From contig CAMHMJ010000013.1 of assembly GCA_946186185.1 (NCBI GenBank), positions 1 to 64,000 of the forward strand: a stretch of DNA of 64,000 nt, read 5' to 3'. The first letter of the stretch is position 1; each line of letters begins with the position of its first letter. The translations under genes and the position numbers were made by a program. Below, piece after piece: positions 9,601 to 24,600 of this stretch. Origin of the DNA: an uncultured Treponema sp. GTDB lineage: Bacteria > Spirochaetota > Spirochaetia > Treponematales > Treponemataceae. The notes beneath the pieces were generated by a model that was not told the DNA's origin, made no database searches, and saw only the letters and a list, made by a program, of their open reading frames with translations.

Positions 9601-12600
9601 GCCAGGAAATCAAGAGCTTCAAGCGTACTGTTTACCGTGTCGTAACAACAACGAACGATGAAACAGGAGAAAGTTCTGTTACAGAAATTGCAATTCCAGA
9701 AAAGGATATTCTTTCAATATTGAGCGCACCCAGCGGCTCTGCAATTAAGAACGGTCTTGAGTTCACAGATGTAATCGATTTGAACGGCGAAAAAAATCCT
9801 GGCCGCGTAAAATATTATATTACAGATAAATACGACCGCGAAAGTACAGCGGAATTCACATATATCATCGATAATGAAGACCCGACAGTTACCCTTTCTG
9901 AAGATTTAGTTGATACAACAGTCTTCCTTGCAAAGGGAAATGCAATCAAGGGTATCAGCGGTACCGCAAGGGATAATATCGAAAACGGACTTTCAAAGGT
10001 TGAATACATTATTTCTGCCTCTGAAACTGCTGCAGGTATCACAGAAACAGACTGGACAGCCTTCACCGGAACAGGAAAATGGAATTCTACAATCAACTTT
10101 GGTGAAGAAGCCGAAGGAAAGAAATACGTTTACATCCGCGCACACGATGCTGCCGGAAATAAAACAGATGCTGAAAATTACGCGCGCATTCCGGTAATCA
10201 TTGATGCTGCTGCACCTGTATTCGATGCAAGTGCATTCAAGGTTGAATATGCTGATGAGAGTGGCGATGATGTTCCTTCTTCAGAAGACGGTGCTACACG
10301 CTATGCAAACAAACTCTTCAAGATTACCGGAAAAGTAACAGACGATTATTTTGCAAAACTCACCTGTTCTGTATCCGGAAACTTGAATACAGATGACATG
10401 AACGAAAACGGTGGAGTATTCACCTGGAAAAATTCTTCACTGGAGGATGGAAGCAAAACCTACAACTTTACGGCAACGGACAAAGCTGGCCAGATTACAA
10501 CTTATCCGGTTACAATCGTAATCGATAGAACTGCTCCAACGCCAAAGCTTGGTCTTGCTTCATACTACTCACTTACTGGCACAACCTACACAGTAAACGA
10601 AAAGATTACATTTACAGGAACCGTAACTGATGCAAATGAACTGAAATCTACTGTAATCAGCGCTGTAAAAGCTGATGACGCAACAGAAACTCCTGTAACT
10701 GCAGGTGGAATTCTCCCGATAACCGCTTCAAATGCTTCTAACTTTACAGAAAGCTTTGATACAACAGCTCTTGAAGACGGCGTTTACATTTTCACTGTAA
10801 CTTCAACCGATGTTGCCGGAAACGTTGGAACTGCACAGATTAGGGTAAGCATTGATCAGGAAACTGATAAACCATTAATCACCTTCTCTAACGCAGATTC
10901 TGCTGTAACAGTTCTTTCAGATGTAAACGAACAGAGAAACCTCTTTGGTAAAACTTCAAACAATAAGATTCTTGGCTCTGTAAGCGATGACGATAAGGTT
11001 GGAACAATTACAGTTCAGTACACAACCGACTTTGACAACGCCGCCACAGAAATCCCTGCTGGCTCATGGCACACAATTGGAACCTACACCGCAACCGGTT
11101 CAACCTACAATCTTTCTATTGAACTGAAGGATGAAGACGGAAACAAGCTTTCTGAAGGTGACTACCGACTCCGTGTAATTGCAGAGGATTCAAAGAACCC
11201 TGAAGTAGACGGCACAGTTCCTGCTTCAAAACAGACCATCGTCGGTCCGTTCTACATCGGTATTGATGAGGGACTTCCTGTAATCGATATCAACAGACAG
11301 GACGGAGAAATGCTTGCCGCAGAACAGTCTGTTTCTGTAACCGGTAAGGTAAGCGACGGAAGCGGTGTTGTAACTCTCAGCCGCTACCGCCAGAAGGTAA
11401 AGAATGACGGATCCCTTGAAGAGGCTCGTGAAGAAACAACTATCACATCTGTAACTGGTAATACAAATGCAACAGAGTGGACCGATAACTTCACTTCCCT
11501 TGCTTCAAGCGAAGTTCTGACATATAAGGCAACCGACAAGTACGGCCGTGAGTCTACAAAGTCTTTCAAGTATCAGGTTGATGATGCTGACCCGACTATT
11601 GATGTAGCGGCTCCGGAAGCAGATTCCTTCCTTGGTTCTGCTTATGGAAACACAACAAAGGCATTCAGCGGAACTGCAGCTGATACAAATGGAACCGGAA
11701 AATCTGGTGTAAAGGAAATTCTTTATCGTGTAGGAACAATTAACGGTTCTTCCGTAGATTATGGAACAGCCCTGGCTGCCGGTACTGCAAACTGGCACGA
11801 CACATGGCTTAAGGCTGACGGAACAACAACCTGGAACGCCAACATTGAACTTGGAAATTCATCTTCTAAGAAGAAGGTTCAGATTCTTGCTGTGGATGGT
11901 GCAGACCGCATTTCTACAATTGAAGAAAGAACGGTAACTGTAGATGCTGTTATTCCGGTAATCACAATCAATTCTGTAACAGATACAGTGAACGCTGCTT
12001 CAAGAACTGTAACGGCTCAGGAAGGAACCTATTATGTTCAGTCCGGCTACACAATTTCCGGCACAATTACCGAAGAAAATCTTGATACTTTGAAGATTTC
12101 CGGTGTCCTTGTAACACCGGTAGATAATGGAGACGGAACCTATTCATTCTCTCATTCTGTAACTTCTCCAGATGCAGGACAGAGCACAATTTCAATTGTT
12201 GCCCTGGATAAAGCAGGACAGCAGAAGGATTTGAGCCTGAATGTGTTCTACGATACATCGGCTCCAACTCCAAGCTTTACCATTACCCCAATCTTCAGCG
12301 CAAAGGGCTGGGACGGAACGACCCGCGAAAACAATGTAAACGGAAACGTAACAATCAAGGGAACTTCTGTTGATGATGATAAGGTTGCTTCTTCTCACCT
12401 TGTAATTAAATATGCCAACGGTGCAAAAGCCGGGGTAAAGGTTTACGACAGAGACACAACTAACCCTACAAACTTTACAGGTGATGTACCTCTGTCTCTG
12501 TTCATCGAAGGAGACGGATACAATTACCTTGGAACAACTGTTAAGATTGATGACAGACAGTTGTATACAGTAGAACTTACTTCTACAGACCGTGCGGGAA

Positions 12601-15600
12601 GGGTAGGAATTGCTACTTCTGAGGTTTATGTTGATGAAAGCACGGATAAACCGATCGTAACTCTCTCTAATACAAATGTAGATATTAATAGTGCCGCTGA
12701 TGTTTCTTCTGAAAGCGGTCACAACCTCTTTAACCAGACTTCAAACAGCAAGATGCTTGGTACAATCACTGATGATGACGGTATTGCAAGCATCGTAGTA
12801 GAGTACGCAGCCGTAACAAACGGAACTGCTGCTTCTTATGAGACTGAACCGTTGTTCTCAGTTTCGAATGTGGGAACAACCTACAACTTTGCCGCAGATT
12901 TGAAGAAAAACGGTGCTTCCCTGAGTGAAGGCAAGTACAAGATCCGTATTACAGTTCTTGATACCACCGAAGCTGCTGCAAATCACAAGACTGTAGAAGA
13001 ATTCTATCTCGCTATCGATAACGGTGCGCCTTCAATTACCGTATCAACTGGCAGCGGATATATGAAGGATAACTTCACTGTTGAAGGAAAGGTAAGTGAT
13101 GCAGCCCTCAAGACAATCTACCGATATGCTGTAACACAGGGAATTCTTGCTTCAACTCCAAGTGCAAAATGGGAAGCAGGTTCTGCTTCAAATACAATTG
13201 AATATAACTCAACAACTAATGTATGGACGGACAGTTATTCTGGAATTACTGAACCAGGAACTGTAGCTTATATTGCTGCAGATGAATACGGTCAGAGCAC
13301 TGAAGTTTCGTGGTCTTATCTCTTTGATAATACCGCTCCAACAAAGGCTCCTGGATGGACACCTTCTGACATGAGCGCATGGAGCAAGAACAGTGCACAG
13401 CAGTTCAAGATTCCGGTATCTGATGAATGGAATGTAACCGGAGATTACCTGTATGATTCATGTTCAGGAATTTCTACTGTAAATATCAAGGTAGATTCAG
13501 ATGACGCTTCTACAATGGCATTGGGAAGTGCTTATGATGAATTTGAAAAGACTGTCCAGACATCAACAGGTCCTGAGCAGGTAAAACCATATAAGTACTA
13601 TAACTCAACACAGATTCTTAAGGACGGACATCATACCGTAGTAATTTCTGCTTCGGACAATGCAAATCCGGCAAATACAGCTGCAAATCTTGCAACCTAC
13701 GAAGTAAACATCGATACAACGGCTCCAAAGTATACTCTGTACACTGACGAAAATGACGAAACTAAAACATATGCCGTAAAGGCTTCTAAGTTCCTCCTTA
13801 CAGCCGCAGATGTTGCCGCTCTTGGCACAACTCCATTTACTCTCAAGGTAAAACCAAGCGATGCAAACGCTGAAGCAGTCGGTGGAGCAGTCAGCGGAAT
13901 CAAGGAATTCAAGCTTTACGACGGAAATACTCTCATTGATTCTTCAAAATATGAACTTAGCCCTGCGGCAAACGGCACAACTGGCATTTTTGCAAGCGGC
14001 GTTGAATACACCTTTACATTGAATGCTTCTGCCGTAAACCAGACCGGAAACCACAACTTCTACGTTGAAGCAATCGATGGTGCCGGAAACTCTGTAAAGG
14101 AAAGCGTAAGCGTAAGCATTGATACAACGGCTCCTGTAATTTCTGTAAATGACCCGAGCCCTTATGTTTCTGTAAGCGGAGCAAGAAAATACAATGGTAT
14201 CATCACAATCAGCGGTAAGGCTGAAGATGAAACCGAGCTTGGTACAACAGGTGCTCTTGAATACGAGGTTCTCTCAAGTGCAGGAGCATCCCTTTCTCCT
14301 CGTGTTACAGGAACTGTTGACCTTACAGGCGGAAAATCAAGCGACTTCAGCTTTGATATTGATACAACCGCCCTTACCGGAAGCAACGCAACCGGAACCT
14401 TCAAGATTAAGGTTACTGCAAAGGATAAGGTTCAGAATACTGTAGATAACTCTGCTGCTCTTGCAGACGGTTCTTCTAAACTGATTTTGAACGTAGACCA
14501 GACAACAGATAAGCCAGTTGTAAAGCTTTCTAACGCAAATGTTAAGGTTACAACAGAAGCCCAGATCAGTTCTACAACAGTTACAAGCGAAACTGCTAGT
14601 GCAAACAAAGGTAACCTCTTTGGTATGGGTAACGATTCAATCTTTGCAAGCGCAACCGATGATGACGGTATTGCAGGCATTGAACTCAAGGTATTCTACA
14701 ACGGAAGCTACAAGACTGTTCACAAAGTGGGAGACGAATCAAAGCCTTACTTTGAGGTAACAGACTCTCCTACAAGTTATCCAATGGAAATTGACCTTAC
14801 TAAGGTTCTTCCACAGGTAAGCGGCTCTACAACTCATTACGCCGGAACCTACAAACTTGCCATTGTTGTAACAGATATCTACAATACAAGCACAATGTCT
14901 AACAGGACATTTACTGTAAACGATGACGGCGTAAACGGCGTATACTTTGCTTACGATGATGACCTTCCGGTAATCAATGTAACTAAGATTAATGACAGCA
15001 CTTATGCAGATTCAATGTGGACTCAGACAAACTCTAAGGTTTACATTGTAGTAAGCGATTCTTCAAGTTCTGACAGCCACACAGGTCTTACTGTAACAAA
15101 CGATGTAATTCAGGTTTGGAACGGAACATCTTATGTTGATCGTGCTAGGGCTTCCGGAGAAAATGCAACAATTTCTTGGAGCTCAACTGATAACGCATTC
15201 ATCCATAATGCGGTAAACGAAAACTTTACTTATAAGCGAAAATACACCGTAACTGACAAGTACGGCCGAAGTTCAACCAAAGAAATTTCATACATGGTTG
15301 ATAATGAAAAACCTGTATTCCACACGGATAAGGTTTCTGTACAGGGAACAAACAACAGTGCAAGCAATACTGTAGCAACATCTTCCCTTGCTTCGACCTG
15401 GTTCAGTACAAGCTCACTTAAGGTTGTAGGTGATGCCGGTGCCCTTGTGGAAGCAAATCCGGAAACTGTACTTATTACAGTTGGTACTGATTCAACTCCT
15501 GTAAACCCGACAAATTCTGATTCAAATAAGGGCTTTGGAACAACGCTCCAGCTGTCAGAAGGTGCAAATACAATCAAGTTTGACGCAACAGATAAGGCAG

Positions 15601-18600
15601 GCTATTCAGCAGACCAGGTATCTATTACGGTTTATGTTGATACAGTTGCACCGACCTGTTCAAGCATTGCTGCAAGCGACAGCTTTATTTCAGGCGCAGA
15701 TGTTGCAGCCCTTGGTACAACTCCGTTCAAACTTTCTGTAACAGTTTCTGATGCAACAAGCGGAATTTCTTCATTCAGGATTTACGACGGAAATACGGAT
15801 ATAACCGAGCACTTTACAATTCCTGCTGCAAGCGGAAACAAAACTTATGAGTTTGCATTAAAAGCTGCTTCGGCTAGTACAGTAATTACTACAGGAACTC
15901 ATACATTTGCCGTAGAAACCTACGACCTTGCAGGAAACAAGGTAAAAGACACAGTTTCTGTTGCAGTAGATGTAACCGCTCCAACTCTTGAATTCAACGA
16001 AGTTTCTCCTTATGTAAATGTTACAAGCGGAGATACAACCGTAAGAAAGTACAACGGTGTTGTTACAGTAAGCGGAAGGGCAAAGGATGAAACTGAACTT
16101 GGTACAACTGGAGCCCTTACTTATGAAATCTTAAAATCTGACGGAACAAGCTTTAGTCCTAAGAAAGAAGGAACTGTAAACTTGGTCGGAGGACTTTCAA
16201 GTGACTGGACATTCGATGTAGATACAACTTCGCTTTCTGCAACGACAGGTACCTTCAAGGTTAAGGTAACTGCTCTAGATAAGGTTTCTAATGCAGCGGA
16301 TAACAGTTCAAGCCTAATTGTTCTGAACATAGATCAGACAACCGATAAGCCTGTAGTCAAACTTTCTAACGCAAACGTTCTTGTTACAACGGCAGCCCAG
16401 ATAAGCAATACAGCAGTAACAAGCACAACGGCAAGTGAAAACAAAGGTAACCTCTTTGGTATGGGTAACGATTCAATCTTTGCAAGCGCAACCGATGATG
16501 ACGGAATTGCAAGCATTGAACTTAAAGTATTCTATGATGACGGAACAGGTTCTGGCTCTTATGTAACCGTTCACAAAGTTGGTGATGCAACAAAGCCGTA
16601 CTTTGAAGTATCCGATAGTCCAACAAGCTATGCAATGGAAATTGACCTTACAAAGGTTCTTTCTCAGGTAAGAAATTCTAACACAAGCTACGCTGGAACA
16701 TACAAGCTTGCCCTTGTTGTAAAAGATATTTATAACCAGAGCAGTCTTACAAGCAATACTTATACTGTAAACTCAGACAGTGTAAACGGCGTATACTTTG
16801 CATACGACGACGACCTTCCAACAATCAATGTAACTAAGATTGGTAGTTCAAATTACACTGACGGAATGTGGACTACTGTTAATGCAGATGTTGTAATTAC
16901 AGTAAGCGATTCTTCAAGTTCTGATAATCATACAGGTCTTACTGTTACAAACGAGACAATTCAGTGGTGGGATGCTAATCAGAGTACTTATGTAACAGGA
17001 ACAGCTGGTACCGGCGAAAGTGCAACAGCTGTCTGGGACGAACCAAATAGCGTATTCAAACATTCAACTGTAAACTCTGATAAGACTTACAAGCGAAAGT
17101 ATCGCGTAACCGATAAATACGGCAGAAGTTCTACAAAAGAAATCTCTTACGTTGTAGATAACGTAGTGCCTGTATTCAATCTTGATAATGTTGCACTCTT
17201 CGGTTCAAGCCCGAGCATTGGAACTGGAGTAACTGCAGCTGACGGCGTTGTAATCGGAACTTCAAAAGATTACTGGTTCAATTCTGATGCTGTAAAAGTA
17301 ATTGGACGCGGAAGTGCAGCTGGACAGGCACTTGTTGAAGAGCACCCTGAAAGCGTAACAATTACTGCAGGTGGAACAAATTATCCTGTAAACCCAGGTG
17401 AATTTAATAAATTCAGTACAACAATCAGTTTTGCAGACGGTGAAAATACAATCAAGTTTAATGCAACTGATAAGGCAGGAAACTCTGCTGTCGAAGTAAC
17501 TCAAACTTTGAAGGTTGATACAAAGTCGCCTGTAATTTCAAGTGTAAGCACAAGTGCTGCTGCAATAAACGGTTCAAATATCAGTAATCCGTTCTATATC
17601 ACAGTAGCTGCTTCCGATGCAAATTCTTCTGCAACTGGTGGAAAAGTCAGCGGAATCAAGGGCTTCACGGTTTACGACGGAACTACAGAACTTGCTGCCG
17701 CTAAATACACAGTCCGAACAGGAACGGCGGCAACTTCTGCAGTAGCTTCGGCTACAAACGGCGTTTACGCAGACGGAACATATTACATCCATCTTGACTC
17801 AAGCGTACTTACAACCGGCGATCATACCTTCTATGTAGAAGTAACTGATAATGCTGACAATACCAGCAAGGAAAAAACAGCTCTCATAAGCATCGACGTA
17901 ACGCCTCCTACAATGAGCTGGAACGTTCCAAGTCCGTTCGTTCAGGGCGAAACTGATAAGCTTTACAACGGAATCATTACCGTTAGCGGTACAGTAACTG
18001 ACGAAACCCTTCTTGCAACAGACAATCCAACGGCCGCTGAAAGTGCTACAACACGAAGCGTAAGCTGGGAAGTTAAGACTTCAGCCGGTGCAAGCCTTGC
18101 AACTCCTGTTAAGGGATATGCAGTGCTCAGCGGAAACAAGACAAGTAGTTTCAGTTTTGATATTGATACAACAAGAGTTCAGACAGAAACTGGAACTTAC
18201 CGAATCTACATCACAGCAAAAGATAACGTAGGAAATACGGTATCTAAGGCAGGTAGTGGTTCTGGCGCCGGAGTAGATTACATCGAACTTAAGATTGACC
18301 AGACAACTAACAAGCCGAAGGTAGTTATTTCAAGTCTTGAAGAAGTAACTGAATACAGTTCAGAATACCCTGCAAGAAACCTCTTTGGTATGGGTAACAC
18401 TATTATTTACGGTACTGTAACCGATGATGATGGTGTTTCTGCTGTTACAATTAAGATTGATGATACAGTTATACAGGATGATACAATTCCGGATAATCAC
18501 CCGACAAGCTATGCAATTGCAATCAACCTTGAGGGAATCGAAATTAATGGTGAAAAGATTACATCCGGCGCTCATACATTCACAATCGAAGTAACAGACT

Positions 18601-21600
18601 GTTCAACGGGTCTTAGCGATACAAAGTATGTGGACAATAAAGACATTAAAGACATCTACTTTGCTTACGACAACGACCTTCCTACAATCAGTGTTGCCCG
18701 CTGTAACGATAAGGATTACACCAACAATATGTGGGGTAAAGCGGAATTCGACGTATACATTTCAGTTCAGGATGAAACTGATATGACCGGCGAAAATCTT
18801 AAAGTTGAATGTACAGAGATTAAGCGAAGTGATGACGGAAAAACAGGAACTTATGACGATTATACTCTTCCTGAAGGAACTGTTGAAACAGTCGTATGGA
18901 CACCAAGCTTAACAATTGACGATAATGGAACCCCTGGAGATACTTCAGACGATACTGTAATCACCAATGTATGGAAGTGTCCGACACACAGTAACGAAGG
19001 TTACTTCCAGAGAACTTACAAAGTAACCGATAAGTACGGACGAAGTACAACAACCGCGATTAACTACATAGTTGACGGTACGGTTCCTGAATTCAATAAC
19101 AGTTTCATAACTGTTCAGGGAACAAGCAACAGAGGAACAAGTGCTATTTCAATAAGCACCTTGAATACTGAAGAATACAGCGATACCTGGTTCTCAAGCA
19201 GTTCTATCAAGATTTCGGGATCTGGTTCTTCTTACACGGGTAACAATACTGCAATCAAAGAGCAGAACGTTGAAACTCTTGTAATCAACGCAAACGGCAC
19301 ACAGTATCCTGTAAATACCGGAACGAACAATAAATTCAATTCTACAGTTGACTTTGAGGACGGAAGTGCAAAACAGTTCAGCCTTACTGTAACGGATAAA
19401 GCTGGTAACTCTGCAAATGCAGGTCCATTCACAGTAAATGTAGATACAACTGCACCGACAGATGTAACAGGCGAACTTAAGAAGGCTGACGGAAGTACGG
19501 CAGTTTCTGATAATTCAATTATAAACGACACTGTATTGAAGCTTTCTGTAAAGGCAAAGGATACAACCAGTGGAGTGAAGACTATTTACGTCGGAAAAAC
19601 ACCGGGCTTCCCTAAGACTGAAGCAATCAAGACGGAAGTGCTTACAAGTGCAAATGCTACTGCTGCCGGATATTCTGGAATTATTACGCTTAATGTTGGT
19701 GACAGCACAAGCGGAAATAAAGAATACCTTGCAGATGGAACTTACTCTCTCTATATTCGCGTAGAAGACCTTGCTGGAAACATCACAGATGGTTCTACTG
19801 CTGTTGCAAGCTTCACAGTAGACCGCACGGCTCCGGCTGTAACGATTACAACACCAGTTCGCTCTACTGTAATCGATAACGAATGGAAAATCAGCGGAAC
19901 TGTAAGCGATAACAACTTTGTAGCAAATGGTTCTCTCCCAGAACTCTGGGTATACAAGAACAATGCATGGGTTAAGATTGATACTGCTAGTGGTTACGGA
20001 ACTTCTTCAATAGTTTCTAATTCTGCAGCACGCTCAGGAAACGATTGGCATATTACACTTGACTCAACTAAGATAAATGCCGCAAGCGGAAGTCCAACAG
20101 ACGCCTTCCTTGCAGTACGCATCACAGACGCTGCAGGAAACGTTACTGCACTCCCAACGGGAAACCCTTCTAAGGACAGCGAAACATTCTATTACCTCAC
20201 AGTAGATCAGGACAACGACCGACCAGTAATTAAATTCAGTGATGTAACGGGAGAAACCGGCTACACAAGCCTTTATGCATGTTACATCAAGGGAAATATC
20301 AGCGACCTCGATGGCGTAAATACATTCAAAGTTTCTCCAACTGCAAAAACAGAAGAAGAATGGGGAAGTTATGATTGTTCAAGCCTTCTTAAACTTTCTA
20401 AAAGCGGAGACTTTACTTATACTCCGGCTGATGCAACAGATGGTGAGCATACATTGTACTTCTATGTTGAGGATAAAGCTGGTACTAAGTTCTGGACAGG
20501 AAAAGATAACACAAATCATCTTACTCTTCCTTATGTTGTTTATGCAACTGAAGATGAGTCAGAAACAAAAGACGACAATACTGGTGTAATCAAGTTTACA
20601 AGTGATAGAACTCCTCCAAGTATCGACAGTCTTGTCTGTGGTGTTGGTGCAACTGCAGAGGCTGCTGTAAATAATGCTGTCGAAAAACTTTCTAAAGACG
20701 CAACAATGGGAGCAACGACGGTTGCAGGCGGAAATACCCGCAAGTTTATCGCTTTTGCAGTAAAAGCAAGTGATAAAAACGGTATTGCAAAAGTTATCTA
20801 CACAAAACCGACTGCATACAATTCAACTACAAAGGAATTTACTTACAGCGAAGTTGAACAAACAACGGCAGTAGAAAAGACTTATACAGTAACTGAAGGC
20901 GAAAATTCAACAGAATATAAAGCTACGGCATACTACTTTGATGCAATAGATATTTCTGAATTTACGGACGCTACAAATAAAGAAGTTACTCCATCAATTA
21001 CCTTTACTGCTGTCGACGGTTCTACTTTGGAACGAGAACAGGCTAAGTCATTGGTATTGACTATTGCAGGTCCTGAGGTAAATATTGATTCTCCAAATGC
21101 TTCGGATCCGTTGAGTGCAGGAAACACAGCTTATCTTTCAGGAAGCGTAACTGCACAGAACAATGTTTCTGTAAGCGACCTTAAGTACATTTATGTAAAC
21201 AACAAGGTTTACGATACTCTGGATTCTGCTGGTGCAAGCGGACGTTCTAATACAACGACAACCGGTTACACCTTCCCGACAACAGTAAGCTATGGCGGAA
21301 AGACAGGAGTTGAGGCAAAGATTGCATATATTAAGGCTCAGGCAGCTTCTCATACTGACGGACATCCTTCGGTATATGGTGTTGCAGATATGGAAACCAA
21401 CTATACCGCAAGCAGATTTAAGTGGGCTCTTAAGGGACATCTCCCTGATGAAAATACTGTCGCTGATACAGCAGTACATGCAAACGAAATATCTTATGTT
21501 AAACACGATTCAAAGGGTATTTACGAACTTCCTGTCTGGATTCTTGCAACAGATGAGCTTGGAAACGAAACATTGTCTGTTCATACCCAGCGATATAATC

Positions 21601-24600
21601 CTTACGGAGACCGTGCAACGACTAAGATAACGTATCCTGAGGCAAGGGCACATGATGGCGAATCTGTAGATTACGCAGAGCTTTCAGGTACAATCCGAGT
21701 TTCAGGTACATCTGAAGACAACGGTTCTGTAGGAAGCGTTTATATCCAGATAGATGCAAACGGTGACAATGCTTATGATGCTGCCGACGTTGCTCTTTTG
21801 AAAAATAAGTATTCGGTTTATACAAATACTGCTGCTAATGCAACAAAGTACGGAATCGATAGTACTAATATAATTTCTAATGGAAAATGGGAAAGCGATC
21901 CTGACTTCTGGGGAATTAAGGCAACAGGTACTGCAAGCTGGTACATTACTTTGAACAAAGAAAAAGAACTTCATAATGGTTATAATGTCGGAACAGATGG
22001 TAAACCGATTTATAAGGTAAAAATTCGAGCAGTTGCTATCGATGACGGCTTAAAACTTGGTACCTGGTCTGATGATATGCAGCTTAGAATTAATCCTAAT
22101 GCTCCAAAGATTGGTACAAACGTTCCGGCTTATATTCTTGATGCCGCTGGTAAACGACATGCCGTAACAAATGATATGTGGCTTAAAGGTGAAACATATC
22201 TTTGTGTTTCAGTTCAGCATTCTGCTGGCATTGCTGATTACTCTTATACTAGTGCTGTAAGTCAGGCTGGTCTTGCAAGTGCAGTTGAAGTACCAAAAGC
22301 AAGCATTATCACTATAGGAACAGGAACAAGTTATGAAACCTGGAAAGATATTACTGGTTACGTAGGTCCTAAATCTGATTATGATGAAAATTCTAAACCA
22401 ACTGATGCAAAAGATTCTGGATATGTATTGAAGATTCCTCTTAATACTGGATCAGGTTCTGGTACTCGAGCAATCAAAGTCTGGGCACAGGATGCTACTT
22501 CAAGTGGACTTGTTTCTGAAGAGCTTTATACATTCAATTACGACAATGACGCACCTGTTGTCGGCAAAGTTGAATACAATGGCATTGAATGGACAGGAGC
22601 ATCTGCATTGCAGAACAGTCAGGGCTCATTCAGTGTAGGAGGACAAATCGAAGACGTCGCAAGTGGCTTTAATATGGCTCTCTGGTATTTCTATCGCGAT
22701 GAAAATGGAACTGCTGGTAAGAACCGCCGTGTATACGATCCTACAAAGGATCATAAAAAGAATGCTTCTGCTTCCCGCGTTTATGTAACCGGCGATACTG
22801 CAAATACAACAGCAACTTCCGGCTATACTCTTAAAACTGGAATTAGCGAAAAGGTTTATGAAGAAGAAGTAGATGGAGAAAAAGTAAAATATCCGGTTTA
22901 TGGTGTAACTTATAATGCTTCAACAACAATAAAGTTGACTCGAACTAACTCTACAAGCCTTACACTTTCTGATGTTGATTCGCACATTACAAATGGCAGT
23001 GCAGTTTACATAAACGGCACCTGGCTCTTGCTTAAGGATTCTACAGATAATAAGACCTTCAGTCTTTCTGCAGAAGTTCCAGATACAGAAACAGAAGCCT
23101 TCTTCCCTTATGCAAAAGTTATCGATGTTGGAGCTATTACACAGGGTGAAAAGTGTACAGACTGGTCAGCTCTTACATATACAGATGATGATGGCGACGG
23201 AGTAATCGAAGGATGTAAGAAATCAGGTTCAATCTGGTCTTGGGATGCTTCATTCAGAAGTGATTACGTTCCGGATGGTAATGTAACGCTTGTACTTGTT
23301 GCAATCGATAATTCTGGTAATATTACCGCAACCAGCCGAACAGGTAAGATTCAGAATAATGCACCTCGTCTTGCAAAACTCCACCTTGCAACCGACTTGA
23401 ACGGTGATAGTAAGTTCGCTGACAGTGAGTTTGAAAGCTATGATATTCTTACAAGCGCAAGTGGTTACCAGAGCGATTACAACCTTGCAACTACTAATTT
23501 CGGTCTTTCTACAGAACAAATTAGTGCTGGAAATGCTCGCCCTGCATTCATCGTAAAAGATACTCTTGGTATCGTACCAGAATTTACAGGCGGAAACGGC
23601 GATATTGCTCTTGTTTATAAGTTGAACGATTCAACAGCACAGAGTACAGCTTCCCGCGATGTAAAAGATAAGACTTATGATAATACAAACGGTGGTATAA
23701 GACTTGATTTTGATACTGGAAACTATACAAGCGGAAATACTGAGTTTACGGATGGTAAACACAAGTGGCTTTATACGATGTCAAACAAAGCTGTAACCGG
23801 TAAAACAGGGGATGCAACACCTGTCGAAAGTGACGATGTAACAGGAAAGCACATCTCATTCACCTTCTGGGATAGCACTGAAGAATGTACTCAAGGTTTT
23901 GACAGCCAGAGCTGCTATGTTCAGATTACAGATTTGACTGTAGATGTAACTGATGGTGATGCTCCGAAAGTTGTAATTAATCCGTTCTACTGGAGTTCAT
24001 CTACTGTAAACAGTTTGTTCAAAAACAGTAAAGATAATGGACATATCGAACTTTCCGGCGATTTACCGACAGCGACATTCAATGTTGCAAATACAGCAAC
24101 AAGCGGTGAGTATGATAACGACCCTAAAGTTTCCGGAAAGATTACATTTACCGGAACGGCATACGACGAACATACGTTAGGAAGTCTTGCGTTCACGCTT
24201 AAAAATTCAAGCGGTACTGCGCTTACAGGCTTTAGTAATATTTCAATGGCAACATTTAGTGCTTTGAATACAGCAAATACAGCAAACGGCGGCTGGTCTG
24301 CAGTAAGCGGAAACAGTGGAAGCGCGCTTGCATCTGGCGGAAAGTACGAATGGACAATCAGTCAGGATAAGAGCGGTAGCGAACTCAAGGCTGGTTACTA
24401 TGATGATACTTATTACCAGAATCAGAAAGGACATAAGATTTTCTGGACAATCAGCATTGATTCAGCCCAGATTCCAAACGTTGCACAAAATGATATTACA
24501 CTTACCGTAACCGCAACCGATAAAGCCGGAACTTCTTCTGGTTCTGCCGTAACCGCTCCAAATACAACTGACGGTTATGTTGTGACAGACGGAACAACCA

